Part shown: piece after piece, positions 26,501-37,492 of the stretch
Numbering within the stretch: the stretch's first letter is position 1
Layout: every line of letters begins with the position of its first letter
Source: Prinia subflava
Lineage: Eukaryota; Chordata; Aves; Passeriformes; Cisticolidae
DNA: 64,000 nucleotides
NCBI RefSeq assembly: GCF_021018805.1
Contig: NC_086247.1
Span: forward strand, 139,541,602-139,605,601
Direction: 5' to 3'
Position numbers and translations under genes: made by a program
The notes under the pieces: generated by a model
What the model was told of the DNA's origin: nothing
Databases searched by the model: none
The model's input: only the letters and a program-made list of their open reading frames with translations

Positions 26501-29500
26501 AATAGTAATGTTTTATAAACGTCCTTAAATTATAAAGCTTTTAGTTCCTTGTCATTGAAACTTATTCTTCACCTCATTATAATGTGCATATTTCAGCATT
26601 TAATATCATTAGAGTAACAAATGCTGTTTTTAAGAAGTTAAGAGATTAAAAGATGGTACTTAAAGCATAATTCAAACTATTACATTACACATATCACCAT
26701 GAATCTGCAAACTTGTTCAGTGTTATTAAGAAAAAAATTCTTGCATGCTTCCTTCACACTCTTGAATTACTCATCTCTTGCACAAATTAATGAAATAAAA
26801 GGCAGCATGAAATTTCTTACTGTAGAAGCAAACTGATTCTGTGCCCCACAAAACAGTGATAGCCATTTATTTCAGAGGTTTAATGTTTGACCAGCAAGGA
26901 AGTCTAACACTAACAATTTGCCACCAGTCTTTCAACTAAGCGACAAGATCTCCAGAAGATATGCTCTGACATCCACAGAAACACAAAATATTTTGTTTTC
27001 CTGACTAAAAAGTTACTGAAATCCCACAGAAATTGCAAAGGCAAGACAGAAAGAGCTCTTTAAGATCTTTACTACTCTGAATTAATCAAAGCAAAACAGC
27101 CATCCTAGTGGTAATCCCCTTTAGTGCTTCACAGTTTATGCAATAGTCAATTACTAAAGAGGATGAAAGACAGAACAATCTTTGCAAATAGGTCACTGTC
27201 TATATTTATAATGATTAAAACAAACCTGCTGCTAAAAGTAACTTTTAATAAGCATAAAAAGTAACATTAAGACTGTGCCATGTATTTACTCTAGAATGTA
27301 CATACATTCTATGCCTCCTATGACAAAAGAGGAGGTAACATGCATCAGAAACAAAGTTACTTCCCATAGGCCATGCATTAGCATTGCCAAAAGCAGGTTT
27401 TAATTTCTGTCTGTAATGACTTTATTCCACAGTATCATCCTCAAAGATAACACCTAAACATTCTTGACATGATCTCTGAACTTGCCCAATTCTCTCCCTG
27501 TCTGCATACCTTGTCTCTCAAAACTTGTTAGGAAAGCAAGCATTGCCCAGGGTGCTTTTTAAAGATCACTTTTAATGTCTTCTTTTGCTTCAGCTTTTCC
27601 TGCCTGTTTAGGCATGCCTGAACACGTAAGTCCTTTTTTTTTCCTTTTTCTTTTTTTTTTTTTACTTCAGAACAATTACTCAGGTCTCTGCTTCTACTGC
27701 ATATTGCTCAGACATTCCATCTGCTTCTTTCAGGTACTGTCCATATCTGCTAAAGAATCACTCTTTCAGAACTTTCCTTCTTCCTTACATCCTTGGCCTC
27801 CCAGAGGAGTATTTCTGCCCTCTCCTTGGGATCAGGACATCACACCTGACACTACTTTCCTAAAATTTTATTGAATTCATTGATTCTCACAGCTTTGAGA
27901 GCCACCATTGTCTCAGTGATTCTTACACCCAGCTGTGCATTCACTCAAACCATTTCATTCAGTTCCAATTCCACCTGCAGTTACTGTCAAGACGAGAGAT
28001 TTAAATCTGGTTAAATTGAAGCTTGTTTCCTCTCAAGCCCTACTTCCTCTAATTACCTCCAGCCTTCCTACAGTTCAAGTCCATAAACTAACATATGGTT
28101 CTTAAAATGCCTTATCCACCAGAGTGGCAACCAACAATTGTAATTTCTTTGCATAAAATGTCAAGAATGTTCATTATCCGGTCCTGATGTTTGTCTTGAC
28201 CAGACCCTTTATAAACATCTTCATTAACAAATACTTCTGCTGACGCTGCCACCTCTCTGTCCTTCACATATTTCATCTGCTAAAAAATCCTTTCTTTATG
28301 CACTACTTTGGAGACTCTGGATCTTCCAGTATTTCCACAGCCAGCAAGCCTATGACTTCAATACTGTACAGTTGCAGAACCTGCACTTCATTACTGGAAA
28401 GGAGGAGGAGGATCATCTCCAGGGAATAATGTAACCACTTCTTAGAAAGACCTCACAAGAGAAGCATTCCTCTGTATCTAATATATTTGTACTCAAGGAC
28501 AGTGAAAACACACTGAAGGTCAGGCTAAAGCTGAATACTACCACCAACACCATCAAAAAATTTCTTACATGAAGGTATTAAGGCAGTTCTAGCTTCTAAC
28601 CTTACAAATTTAAGAGAAAACACCTGTAGCTTAGAGTTTATTATAATGCAGGCTGCATAAAACTGAACTCCACAGTAGGCAGGGGAGGGAGAAGCAGTCA
28701 GTCTTGTGAAGTGAAATCCTGTTTGTGCATGAAAGCCAGGAACTTGATGTTCTCACTACAGACTAAGAGCAATAAAAACAGCTTTCTGAGCCATTAATTT
28801 CTGCACAGCTGATTTCTACTAAACAATGCTCATTATTGAAAGAATTCTAAAAAAACTGCCAAGCTGTTCCAGTGAGAAGGCTGGCGCTCTGAACATCTAG
28901 ACTGAGCTAACGGTGACATCAGTTCTACCACTGCTTTAATCCCCACGGCTACTAAATGTCAAACATTTTCATTATATTTAAAGAGCTTGTGATTACACAC
29001 GATGAGATTAAGCTGCAAAATAAGGCAAACTGCAAGCCACAGCCAGCACCCGCACTCTTGCTGCCCGAGATTCTGATAATGGCAAGTTCTTCATAACATC
29101 AAACTGCCAAGCCTTTTCCATAGCCAAAATGTGGCGTTTTTAGCATTTGTGAAACACTAAACACTGTGAAAACTGCCCCCCTTCAGACTTCCCATAACAC
29201 AGTGTCTACAATGCATGCATTGCTGCCCCGTTCAAATACAAATATATAAATCTGTTGCAGTGTTGAATAAATCTACAGTGGGGAGGGGGGAGAGGGGAGA
29301 ATGGTGAAAAGATTAAGTGTCACTGCATCAAGAGGCACAAAGTCCACTGGAAACTGAGCTGCAGGCCATATATTTATTATTGACAAAAGACACCCATGTA
29401 ATATTAATTCCATCTGCTTTAGAGAAGGAAATGCATCAAATTATAGTCAGCACAGAAGAAGGAACTGTCCTACCACATAACATAAATTTTAATGTGGTAA

Positions 29501-31146
29501 ACTATTTAAAGCAGGATATACTTTCTAAACATTCCTCGGTATTTTCATAATTTGTTTGGCAATTGATTAATATGGCAGTAACATGCCAACACACACTTCT
29601 AAAATAAATATCTACTAATCACTTTATCGTGCCAAGTTCTAAGTGGTTAATACCAACTACACTGAGCTAGGACTGTGCTGTAAAGAAAGTGCAAGAAAGC
29701 TCACGGATTCTCACTGCATAAAAAGACATCACTGAAGAAAGAAATCAAATTCAGTAATCCTATTCATTCCATGTTATTTGGGGGAGGGGTGATGAAGTTA
29801 AAACTAACATAAAATATACAAACATTAGAGACATGGTGTCCCATAACTATAGAAACTGAATATCAAGAATGAGCCCAAGATTATAGTAGGATATTGAAAA
29901 GCTACTAATTCTAAATATTTCAATAAATATATATACACACAGTTTAAGACTGTAATTCACCAAATCAAATCTTGTCTCTTTAAGATCTTCCCATACTGAC
30001 TCTTTCCTAGACAGCTTTGTCTTCATTGTTTCTTATTAGCAAAGTACTGATTCACAGCTCTCAATAGTAAAACTTTTCATGTCTAAAGTTAGCATCAAGT
30101 TTGATTTGAGATCCTCTGGTACTCTGAACACATGCTGGCAAGTGGGATTTACTGTAACAATCAGTTTTTATCCAAGCAAAAACAGTTTCACACTACAGAT
30201 TAAGTTCAAGAGTAGGGAGCTTCTAACAGAATTTAAAATAATTTAACGTGTCCCTACAGGAAGATGGGGGAGGCAAGTGTGAGGGGGGAATTATCTACAT
30301 ACACACACATATATAAATATATAACTATGTGTCTGCACACATACATCACTGGTTTAAGAGCAAACCTGGATTACAATAGACTAATTAACTTGGTTACCCG
30401 TACCAGAAGTGACCTGATTAAGTCAGAGTTCTAATCTTTTGATGGGGGTGGGGGATGCCCGCTAAAAAAATAAGAAGTGAAAAAAACTGCTTTACCAAGG
30501 ACAAAGGCCATCAATGCTCAGTTTTAGCCTGAAGTAGGAGTACATCATTCCTGAGATTCTTCCATACTAATTAACAAACTCACATGTTTTGAGTTTTAAT
30601 CCAGAGTAAAGTTGTGAGAAGCAGAATTGTCAGGGCTGACTCATTAAAACAATCTACAAATAAAATTATCAAGCCAGAAAATAAACTCCACGCAAATCTT
30701 AAATGTAATTAAACTCACTAAGACATTAATTTACAGTTCTCATATAATCTATACACACATAGAGAAAACTGACACTAACTAGAACTATTATTTCACACAA
30801 GTCAAGTTGTGAAGAGTTACAGCAGTAGGCTCCCATCCTCTGGAAGAAAATACAACCCAAATTATTCAGTGTCATATTAAACCAATCTTAATATGGAAAC
30901 ACTATTGTTCCTTCTTTAACTTTAAATCAGAGAATAATGTAAATGGAATCAATTCCCATAGCACAGTAATTCTGCAAGGACTAAACACATCAACTGTTTC
31001 AACTTTCGTAACAACTTCATGCTGAGAGAAGACATTTCTATTTAAACAATCGGAATTTGGGGGGAATGAGTCTCAAAACAGCAGCAGACAATTACGGCAG
31101 TAACAAAAGAAAACAAACCAGACATGAGGGCCATTTTTTAGCCTAC

Positions 31147-31815
31147 CTGCACTTGTTCTGTGGAACTACTACTGAGTTCATCTCCGGACTCTGAATCTTG
31201 GTGAATTTTTTCTGAGCCTTCTCCTGCTGAATCACAAGATTGTTCATGCAAAAAGCTGGTCTTCTCTATTTCCAAGAACTCCGGGCATGGGAAATGACCC
31301 ATGGAAATGGTTCTAAACTGATTGGAAACCTTGGGAGACTGCAACTCATTGTTAAGTTTTCCATTGTTCTGGGTAAGGTCCAGACTCAAACCAAAAGTTT
31401 GACAGGGGCTATTGTTGGGTCCCAGATTTTGATTGGCATCTCGAACTAAGCAAGACACTTGAACTGGAGAAGATTTTCCAAAACTAGAAAGCTCTGGTGA
31501 CTTATTCACATTTTCTGTTGATCTCTGTAATCCATGGGTCAGCTTCAAGGTGTTATTTGGCAGCATGCTTGCCTGCTTCACAGGTGGCATCAGTGCTTTC
31601 CGTGGGATTTCCTTCACATATTGTGCTGGCACATAAAAGGGTTTGGAATTTTCGTCTCTTTTGACTTGCCACCAATCATCATTAGTCTTTTTCACTAAGA
31701 TGTATTTCTCCCCGTGCTTGATTACAATTTTCTTATCCTTGGCCTCATACTCATAGTCATACTCCACTTCAATGTAAAATTGTCCTGGAAGCATCTTCCC
31801 ACCCTTATCAGCCAT
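31147..31815 (-). CDS. ARHGAP12: ARHGAP12 first coding exon (start codon, SH3 domain, Ser-rich linker)
   Basis: This exon encodes residues 1-223 of Rho GTPase-activating protein 12, a GAP for Rac-type GTPases acting at cell junctions, the actin cortex and excitatory synapses. Residues 12-70 form the SH3 domain: the ALYDY-like VEYDY is at 17-21, the WW pair at 48-49, and the Pro63/Tyr66 ligand-groove residues sit in FYVPAQYV. Residues 80-223 are a low-complexity linker ending in an acidic, Ser-rich stretch (ESGDELSSSS). The match to mammalian ARHGAP12 is near continuous and much closer than to ARHGAP27, 9 or 15. The start is the ATG at 31815 (G at -3, G at +4). The same frame stays open upstream, but only a TTG at 31848 could begin it and vertebrates would not use that. 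The donor is CAG|GTAGGC at 31147/31146, phase 0; reading through it gives a stop two codons later. Confidence 0.96.
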
Positions 31816-31898
31816 TTCTATCTGAAAAGATTTCACCTTTTCAGACAAAAGGTAAGCAACATTCTGTTTCAGTGTTATTTTCCTGTTGATGTTCAGAG
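31816..31898 (-). other. ARHGAP12: ARHGAP12 5' untranslated part of the start-codon exon
   Basis: The 83 bases between the acceptor and the ATG are leader sequence. The acceptor is strong: a run of T, then CTTACAG, with the exon starting at 31898. This implies at least one non-coding upstream exon, expected in the CpG island near 37 kb. No in-frame stop separates the acceptor from the ATG, but no in-frame ATG occurs there either. Confidence 0.85.
31833..31862 (-). promoter_or_regulatory. Short upstream ORF in the ARHGAP12 leader
   Basis: An out-of-frame ATG at 31862 opens a nine-codon frame that closes with TGA at 31833, 17 bases before the main ATG. Its context (A at -3, T at +4) is adequate. 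Short upstream ORFs often lower translation of the main frame or allow reinitiation. That it acts here is inference. Confidence 0.5.
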
Positions 31899-34800
31899 CT
31901 GTAAGAAAAAAAAAAAGGTATATGTAATCAAGTGGCTGTTTAGGAGCACTTTGGAGAAAAATAATTTTTAAAATTCTTGCCTATTCAATTCATGTCAACC
32001 TTAGACTAACTGATGGGAAAATGCAGTATTTTCAGATATCTTTCTCAGTGTTCAAATAGAAAATCAGTAGAACAATTTCGGTCACCAATTTAACTGTCCT
32101 ATTCACACAAGCCTCCTGCTATCAAGTGGCTCATTAGCTTCATTAATTAATTATTGTTTCTATTACTGAATAACACTGATTGATCATTGGGGATTTGGTG
32201 GAGTGGCTGATCTGAGTCTGTGTCTTGCTTACATATAGGCTTTATTTCTTTGTGAAACTCTGTTACTACACTAGTTTTAATCAAAATATTCCAAAGAAGA
32301 CTTATTTACCTCACAGAAAACCTGGCCTAACCAAATGTTTAAGGGCTAGATCTTAAAAGGCAAACAAATACCTCAACAGTACGAACAAAACAGGACAATG
32401 AACCAAAATGGGTAATGAAATAATAATACTGAAAATTTTGAAAAGTATTTTTCAGCATCTTTATAATCCAGACAACTGCCACTTCATCCACACCCACAAA
32501 CAAATTCTCTGTATTTAATCATGTAGCATCAATGCCCAAATTCATGGGTGGGTAAGCATTAGTCTTGCAAACTTGCACTGAACACAATATAGTAAATTAA
32601 CACAAAAGGTAGGATTTTTAATCTTGAAAATCAAAGCATGTAAGATCTCCATCATTCACACAGAATGTAGGAGAAGTCAAGTAAAATGCTGCCATATTAA
32701 ATCTTATAAAGATTAACAAACATAGCTTTTTATTTTTAAGTGCATGTTTCATGAATGAGAAAAGTTATGTAGAAACTTGCAGCTCTGCAAGTTAAGACTT
32801 TGTGATGAGATTTGTAGCCTTTACCCTGCCACAGAGTGGAACTAATGCAATTCCATGCAGGCACACACACGCAGAGTGAACTCAGCTGCTAAATGGGACT
32901 AAGGACAGAAATAACAACAGAAAATAACTTCTGGGGAGATCTAAAACAGAAACCACTAAGGATTGTTCAGTTTTCTTTTGCCATTTCTGCTATTTGATCT
33001 GAGCCTTGAAAAAAATACATTTGCCACATAACTCAGAGACAAAGTAGAAAGTAAAAAGCTAAAGTATTACATCAAGACAGAAGTGCCCATCCTTAATCTG
33101 TGTCTTTCTCCCACAGCCCATCTTATTTTACTTCCAAGAAGCATTTCCTACAGGTAACTAGGAAGCCACCACCGTTTTCAAGGCTCCAAATAGAATCACA
33201 AAGTCAGATTTACAATTTTATCAAAGGCTTGACAGAAGGAATGATGGTACTGCATTCAACAAAGCTGACAACAGGAACACAAAGCAGTAGAAAAGAATGC
33301 CAGGATTCTGGTGTTTACTGTCTGCCATGAAATGGTACCTTGACATTCAAAGTCTATTTACAGCCTCGGTACAAAACAACTTGCTTACCTGCTATTCTAC
33401 ATAAACAGGTGCTTTTAAGTGCACCTCTGCAGTTGTTTAGCAACAGCAGCAGAAGATAAACATGAACAAATTGCAGCCATTCCCACTCTCTTCCTAGTTT
33501 TGGAAGCTCTGCCATGCAAATGCTATTTTTTTCTTAGCAAACCTGACTCCTTCCAACACTTCTTCAAAGCTGCTACCAACTCCTTTCATGGCTTCCAGGT
33601 CAGACACCAGAAAAATGCAAGTCTTACCAAGCTGCAGTCTACCTCAAAGCTCTGTTACCTCAAAAAGCTGAACCACAGGACAAGGATCCATTCAGAGGCT
33701 CTTTCTCCCACACAGAAACCAAAGAGAGAACATAAGCCTCTGGTTTCCTACAGGGCTAACAAGTGTTTAAAAGCTTGGATTTTTCATTCCTCTTTTGCAG
33801 GTTCCATATGACTATTTTCAACACAGAAAGGTTCAACGGGTTGTATGTTTTAAAAAAAACCCAGAATTTTGAATAATACAAGTTAAATAAAACAGAACTG
33901 CTACAAAAACAGCTCTACCCACTTTTGAAGCCATTTAGCAGCCTAATCCCTTTCCAAAAAATAACAACAAAAAAGAAACAACAAAAATAAGCAGCACAAT
34001 TTTTGGTCTTTCATCCAAGCTGCAAAATTATCAAGTCAATAGCAAACATTTGGTAATGTTGAACATACGATTAAAGAGAGACAGGCTGTGTTCAGCCAGA
34101 ACACTAAAACAGTTTTACAAACAAATCACATCATCAGGATCGAGCAAGGCTCTAATTCTCCTCCTCAACCCAAAAAAGCAAGAATTATGTATGGTATAGG
34201 TGGGAAATGAACCCTGTAGATCAGTAAACAACTACCACAGCCTTAATTTCACAGATTCAAATGCATTAATTTTTGTTTTGCTTTTATTTTTTTAATGCAG
34301 CTCTTGTATGACAAAAGGCAGACTTTTGTGGAGCCCAGGGGACTGCTAAGTGTAATGCCATTTCATGAAGCTGTCTCTTAGAACACAGTTTAAAGAGCCA
34401 TGGGAGCCTTGGTCAAAGCTGTGCAGTAAGGGGTTCACAACAACGCAGGTGTGAATGCACAACGTTGACACTTGGACTACTGGCTTCATTGTGCTGCTAG
34501 CCAAGAACTGAAGGGACAGCCTTGAGTCCTTGTAACCTCAATATTGTTCATTCCTTACCATTGACCGCTCATGCTGGATGGCACCCACGTTGGTAAAGGA
34601 GGTTGAATTACTCTAATTCGAGGATGATAAGTGTGAAAAATCATTTGCTTCCACAGAGAAATCTGTAAGCTTTCACCTTGAATAAATATTACCTTAAATA
34701 ACGTCTCAATATCTGATTGAGAAATTAATAACAAATGGCCTCGCTAAGAAAATCTATTCATGAACACCAAAACACAGACTCAGACCTCGCTTTTCTCCTG

Positions 34801-35122
34801 GTGAAGAAAACCCCAATCGCCAGTGGCAAGTGCTCTGCGGTGGGTCACACCCCCACGTGGAAACAAGCCACCATCCCACGGAGCATTCCCGCTGTCCCAC
34901 GGGAGCGGAGCCTGGCGAGGACGGGCACGGCCCCGGCTGCGGCAGCCGGTGCGAGTGGGGCGAGCAGGGCTTCCCCTCGACACCGGGGCAGAGAGATCCC
35001 TTCGGACTCCGGCTGCCCGTGGAACCGTTCCCATCTCTTACTCAGCTAAGGCTGAGTAAGGCTGGCAACCCCGGGTGTTCGCAGAGGTCAGCTCCTCCCT
35101 TCCCCACCCTCCGCCCGCGGGC

Positions 35123-35395
35123 GCGCCCCTGCCCCAGCGGCACCGCCGCTCCCGGCACCGGGCCGGCCCTGCCCCATCGGCACCGCCGCTCCCGGCACCG
35201 GGCCGGCCCTGCCCCATCGGCACCGCCGCTCCCGGCACCGGGCCGGCCCTGCCCCAGCAGAACCTCCCGGCACCGGGCCGCCCCTGCCCCAGCAGAACCT
35301 CCCGGCACCGGGCCGCCCCTGCCCCAGCAGAACCTCCCGGCACCGGGCCGCCCCTGCCCCAGCAGAACCTCCCGGCACCGGGCCGGCCCTGCCCC
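35123..35395. repeat. Composite GC-rich minisatellite (40-bp units followed by 35-bp units)
   Basis: About three copies of a 40-bp unit (beginning near CATCGGCACCGCCGCTCC) are followed by about four copies of a related 35-bp unit (CAGCAGAACCTCCCGG...). Both share the segment CCCGGCACCGGGCC. Copies within each class are nearly identical; for example, 35161-35180 equals 35201-35220. Open frames on both strands across it come from the lack of stop codons in the units, not from a gene. Confidence 0.93.
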
Positions 35396-36219
35396 AGCTC
35401 CGACTCAGGAGCTGTCCCCACAAGCAGGTGCAGACGCTGCACCAGGAGTCCAGCATGCCGACACTTGCCTCTAGCTAGATTTTTATGTGTGTCCCTACAA
35501 AACGAGACCGTTTTTATCTAGAGCCAATGTGACAGCTCCAATCACCCTCACACAGCAGGGTTTGGAGAGCTGTAGGTCCGCTCGGAGCTGAGCCTTTCCT
35601 GGAGCAACCTAAACCCTGCAACCTAAACTCCTCACAGCATCCAGACTCAAACACAGAATGATGCTCTCTCGATTGATCCTGAAGTCCGTGCAAACGCTTG
35701 AAAGAGGCACGGTCCTAAGACACAGAATCATAAATATGATCATATATGAGACACATATGCTCATGTATCGTATGAGATATGATCACCCCTACCTTCAGCA
35801 TTATCCTAGAATTCAAGACTCCCCCACACCCCCTCTTTTGAAATTATCAAGCACAGACCATTTACTTCTTATCTTCCAGAACCAGGTAACTGAGTCTTGG
35901 GAAATGACCTAAAATACTTTTTGCTATTTCTTTTATTTTCCTCTAGGGGAAAAAAAAACCCTTACTGGGGACAGGGAATTGTTACTTACTTTCTCATACA
36001 AGCAGATGATAAGTCGTTAAAAATGCCACTGAGTATTAACAGATTGCCTTAAATTTCTTTGTGTGACCTTGTTCGCAGTGTCCTACAAAGCAGCAGCAGT
36101 TGACTTGTGTAATCTTTTTCCATTTTCAGCATCAAACTTCACCCGCTACTGAAATGAACCCTCCCGCAGTGCTGATACAGAAATAAACTCAATTATGAAG
36201 GCTAAATTAAGATAAATTC

Positions 36220-36282
36220 TTAACAGTTCAGGCCAGATGAGATAACCTGGCTACACCTCAATAGATTCCATGATTCTGCTTC
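36220..36282 (+). mobile_element. Possible degraded CR1 3' end
   Basis: The string from GGCCAGATGAGAT through CCTCAATAGATTCCATGATTC resembles, with several mismatches, the conserved CR1 tail in sense orientation (AGATGATC..., CCTCAA..GATTCTATGATTC). Only about 60 bases are recognisable and the body of the element cannot be followed upstream. Confidence 0.35.
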
Positions 36283-36845
36283 TCCCTGGGCAGTTCTCTT
36301 AGGGGTTCAGTTTACAGCCACATGGCCACTGCCTGGGACTGGTCCCCAGTCAGACTTCACCCCTGTTCGTACCTCTCTTGCCACTGCTTGTCCGGCACAC
36401 CTGACTCCTCAGCACTGTGTTCGTGCACACCAGTCCTCACCAGGGCCTGCCAGAGCCACCCTCTGCAGAGCATGCAGAAGTTGCACACAAACAGAGGCAA
36501 ATGGAAACAACATACATAACCAAAACACGGGCAACTTACAAGCTGTATGAAAACAAGCTTAGCCCTTCGCTCTTTCCTCAAACACAGTTAGAAATCGAGA
36601 ACTACTTGCGAGTAAACTACCTACCCGGAGCTCACACGTCTTTAAACGCTAGAGGCATAATAAGCAACCATTTAATAATTGCCCGTGACTCAGAGCACTG
36701 AATAAGCGATGCATTTTAAACAAGTGTCAGGACAACTTTTCAGCGCCGCTGCAGCCCCCTCCCCCCCGCATCCCCGCTCGCTCGCTCCCAGCCCCGCTCG
36801 CTCCTCGGTGCGGGCTTTTGTTAAGTTGTTGTCTGCGAGGACCGG

Positions 36846-36855
36846 CTATAAATAG
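36846..36855 (+). promoter_or_regulatory. MEF2-type / TATA-like element in the CpG island
   Basis: CTATAAATAG matches the MEF2 consensus (YTA, four A/T, TAR) at every position and also reads as a canonical TATA box on the plus strand. It is an AT island inside very GC-rich sequence, so its presence is not explained by base composition. If used as a TATA box, plus-strand transcription would start near 36878-36884. Confidence 0.55.
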
Positions 36856-36877
36856 CGCGGCAGAGCCGCCCCGGCCC

Positions 36878-36991
36878 AGCCACCCCGAGTTGCCGCGCTC
36901 AAGTTCACGCAAGGGCGGCAGATCCCCCCGGCCCGGCGGGGGCGCCCGGGAAGGGCGGCGGGGCCGGCGCTGCCTCCTTTGTCTCCCGCAG
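36878..36991 (+). other. Candidate first exon of a divergent plus-strand transcript
   Basis: The stretch runs from the expected start site of the plus-strand TATA-like box to a strong donor, CAG|GTGAGC, at 36991/36992. No conserved protein is encoded, so any product would be non-coding. Divergent non-coding transcripts are common at CpG-island promoters. The donor is preceded by a pyrimidine-rich stretch and could instead be read as an acceptor. No second exon is identified. Confidence 0.25.
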
Positions 36992-37484
36992 GTGAGCGGG
37001 CGCCGCTCGCACACGGCAGCGCGGGCGGCCCGGCCCCGCCGCCCCGGCAGCGCGGCCCGCGGCGGCGCCCAGGTGCGGAGCTGCCTCCCGGCGCCGCCAG
37101 CTCGGCGCTCCCGGCGCCGCCCGCGGAACGGAGCGGCCGCCGCCGCCGGGGGCAGCGCGGGGCGGCACCGCCCGGAGCCCCGGCGGGCGCGGGGGGCGCT
37201 CCGCGAAGCGCTCGGGAGCGGGAGGCAGGGAGGGCGGGCGGCGCCGGGGGGCTGCGGCCCCGTGAGCCGGCCGGGCGCGGACGCGCCCCCGGGGGCCGCC
37301 CAGCCCTGCCCGACCGTCCCGGCGGCGGCAGCGCCGCGGTCGCCCCCCTGCCCGTCCTCCCCTGCCCGGCGGGCCGAGGGGCGCGGCGCAGCCACCCACC
37401 TGCCGCCCGGGCCCCGCTCCGGCTGGACGCTCCCGCCGCGGCCCCGGCGAGTGTCGGCTCCGGGGCACGGCGGCGTCACCCGGG

Positions 37485-37492
37485 TCACGTGG
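37485..37492. promoter_or_regulatory. E-box of USF/TFE type in the CpG island
   Basis: The octamer TCACGTGG contains the palindromic CACGTG core bound by USF, MAX and TFE-family bHLH-zip factors. It lies beside GC boxes, a common arrangement just upstream of TATA-less start sites. Confidence 0.55.

Larger units (their letters stand above)
5035..31146 (-). other. ARHGAP12: ARHGAP12 intron between the SH3 exon and the first-WW exon
   Basis: This 26.1-kb intron runs from the donor GTAGGC at 31146 to the acceptor CAATAG at 5035. It is mostly unique AT-rich sequence without recognisable exons, RNA genes or full-length mobile elements. Items listed separately are the A tract at 17683-17754 with its upstream polyadenylation signal, a perfect 18-bp palindrome at 23530-23547, and a G-rich run near 29280. 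Large stretches such as 5.1-17.5 kb, 19.4-22.5 kb and 24-28.8 kb show nothing I can name. A moderately GC-rich patch at 22504-22860 has no coding signature. Confidence 0.88.
31899..36734 (-). other. ARHGAP12: ARHGAP12 first intron (5'-UTR intron), most of its length
   Basis: Sequence between the CpG-island promoter and the start-codon exon. From 31.9 to 34.7 kb it is AT-rich with no recognised feature. From 34.83 to 35.42 kb it becomes GC-rich and contains a composite minisatellite. A possible CR1 3'-end remnant lies near 36.22-36.28 kb. The exact 5' boundary is unknown because the non-coding first exon cannot be fixed from sequence alone. Confidence 0.65.

Noticed and set aside
31138..31146. 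ARHGAP12 ending as a short SH3-only protein at the stop at 31138
   Set aside because: The sequence after CAG is a GT donor with intron-like sequence, and the next exon continues the protein in phase 0. An intron-retention isoform cannot be excluded but has no support.
31816..31848. Extension of the ARHGAP12 protein by 11 residues from 31848
   Set aside because: The codon at 31848 is TTG, not ATG. The family protein starts at the MAD methionine at 31815, which has a strong context.
34830..35521. Open frames through the GC minisatellite (up to 214 codons)
   Set aside because: Repeat-derived proline/alanine/glycine sequence in several frames of both strands; no known protein.
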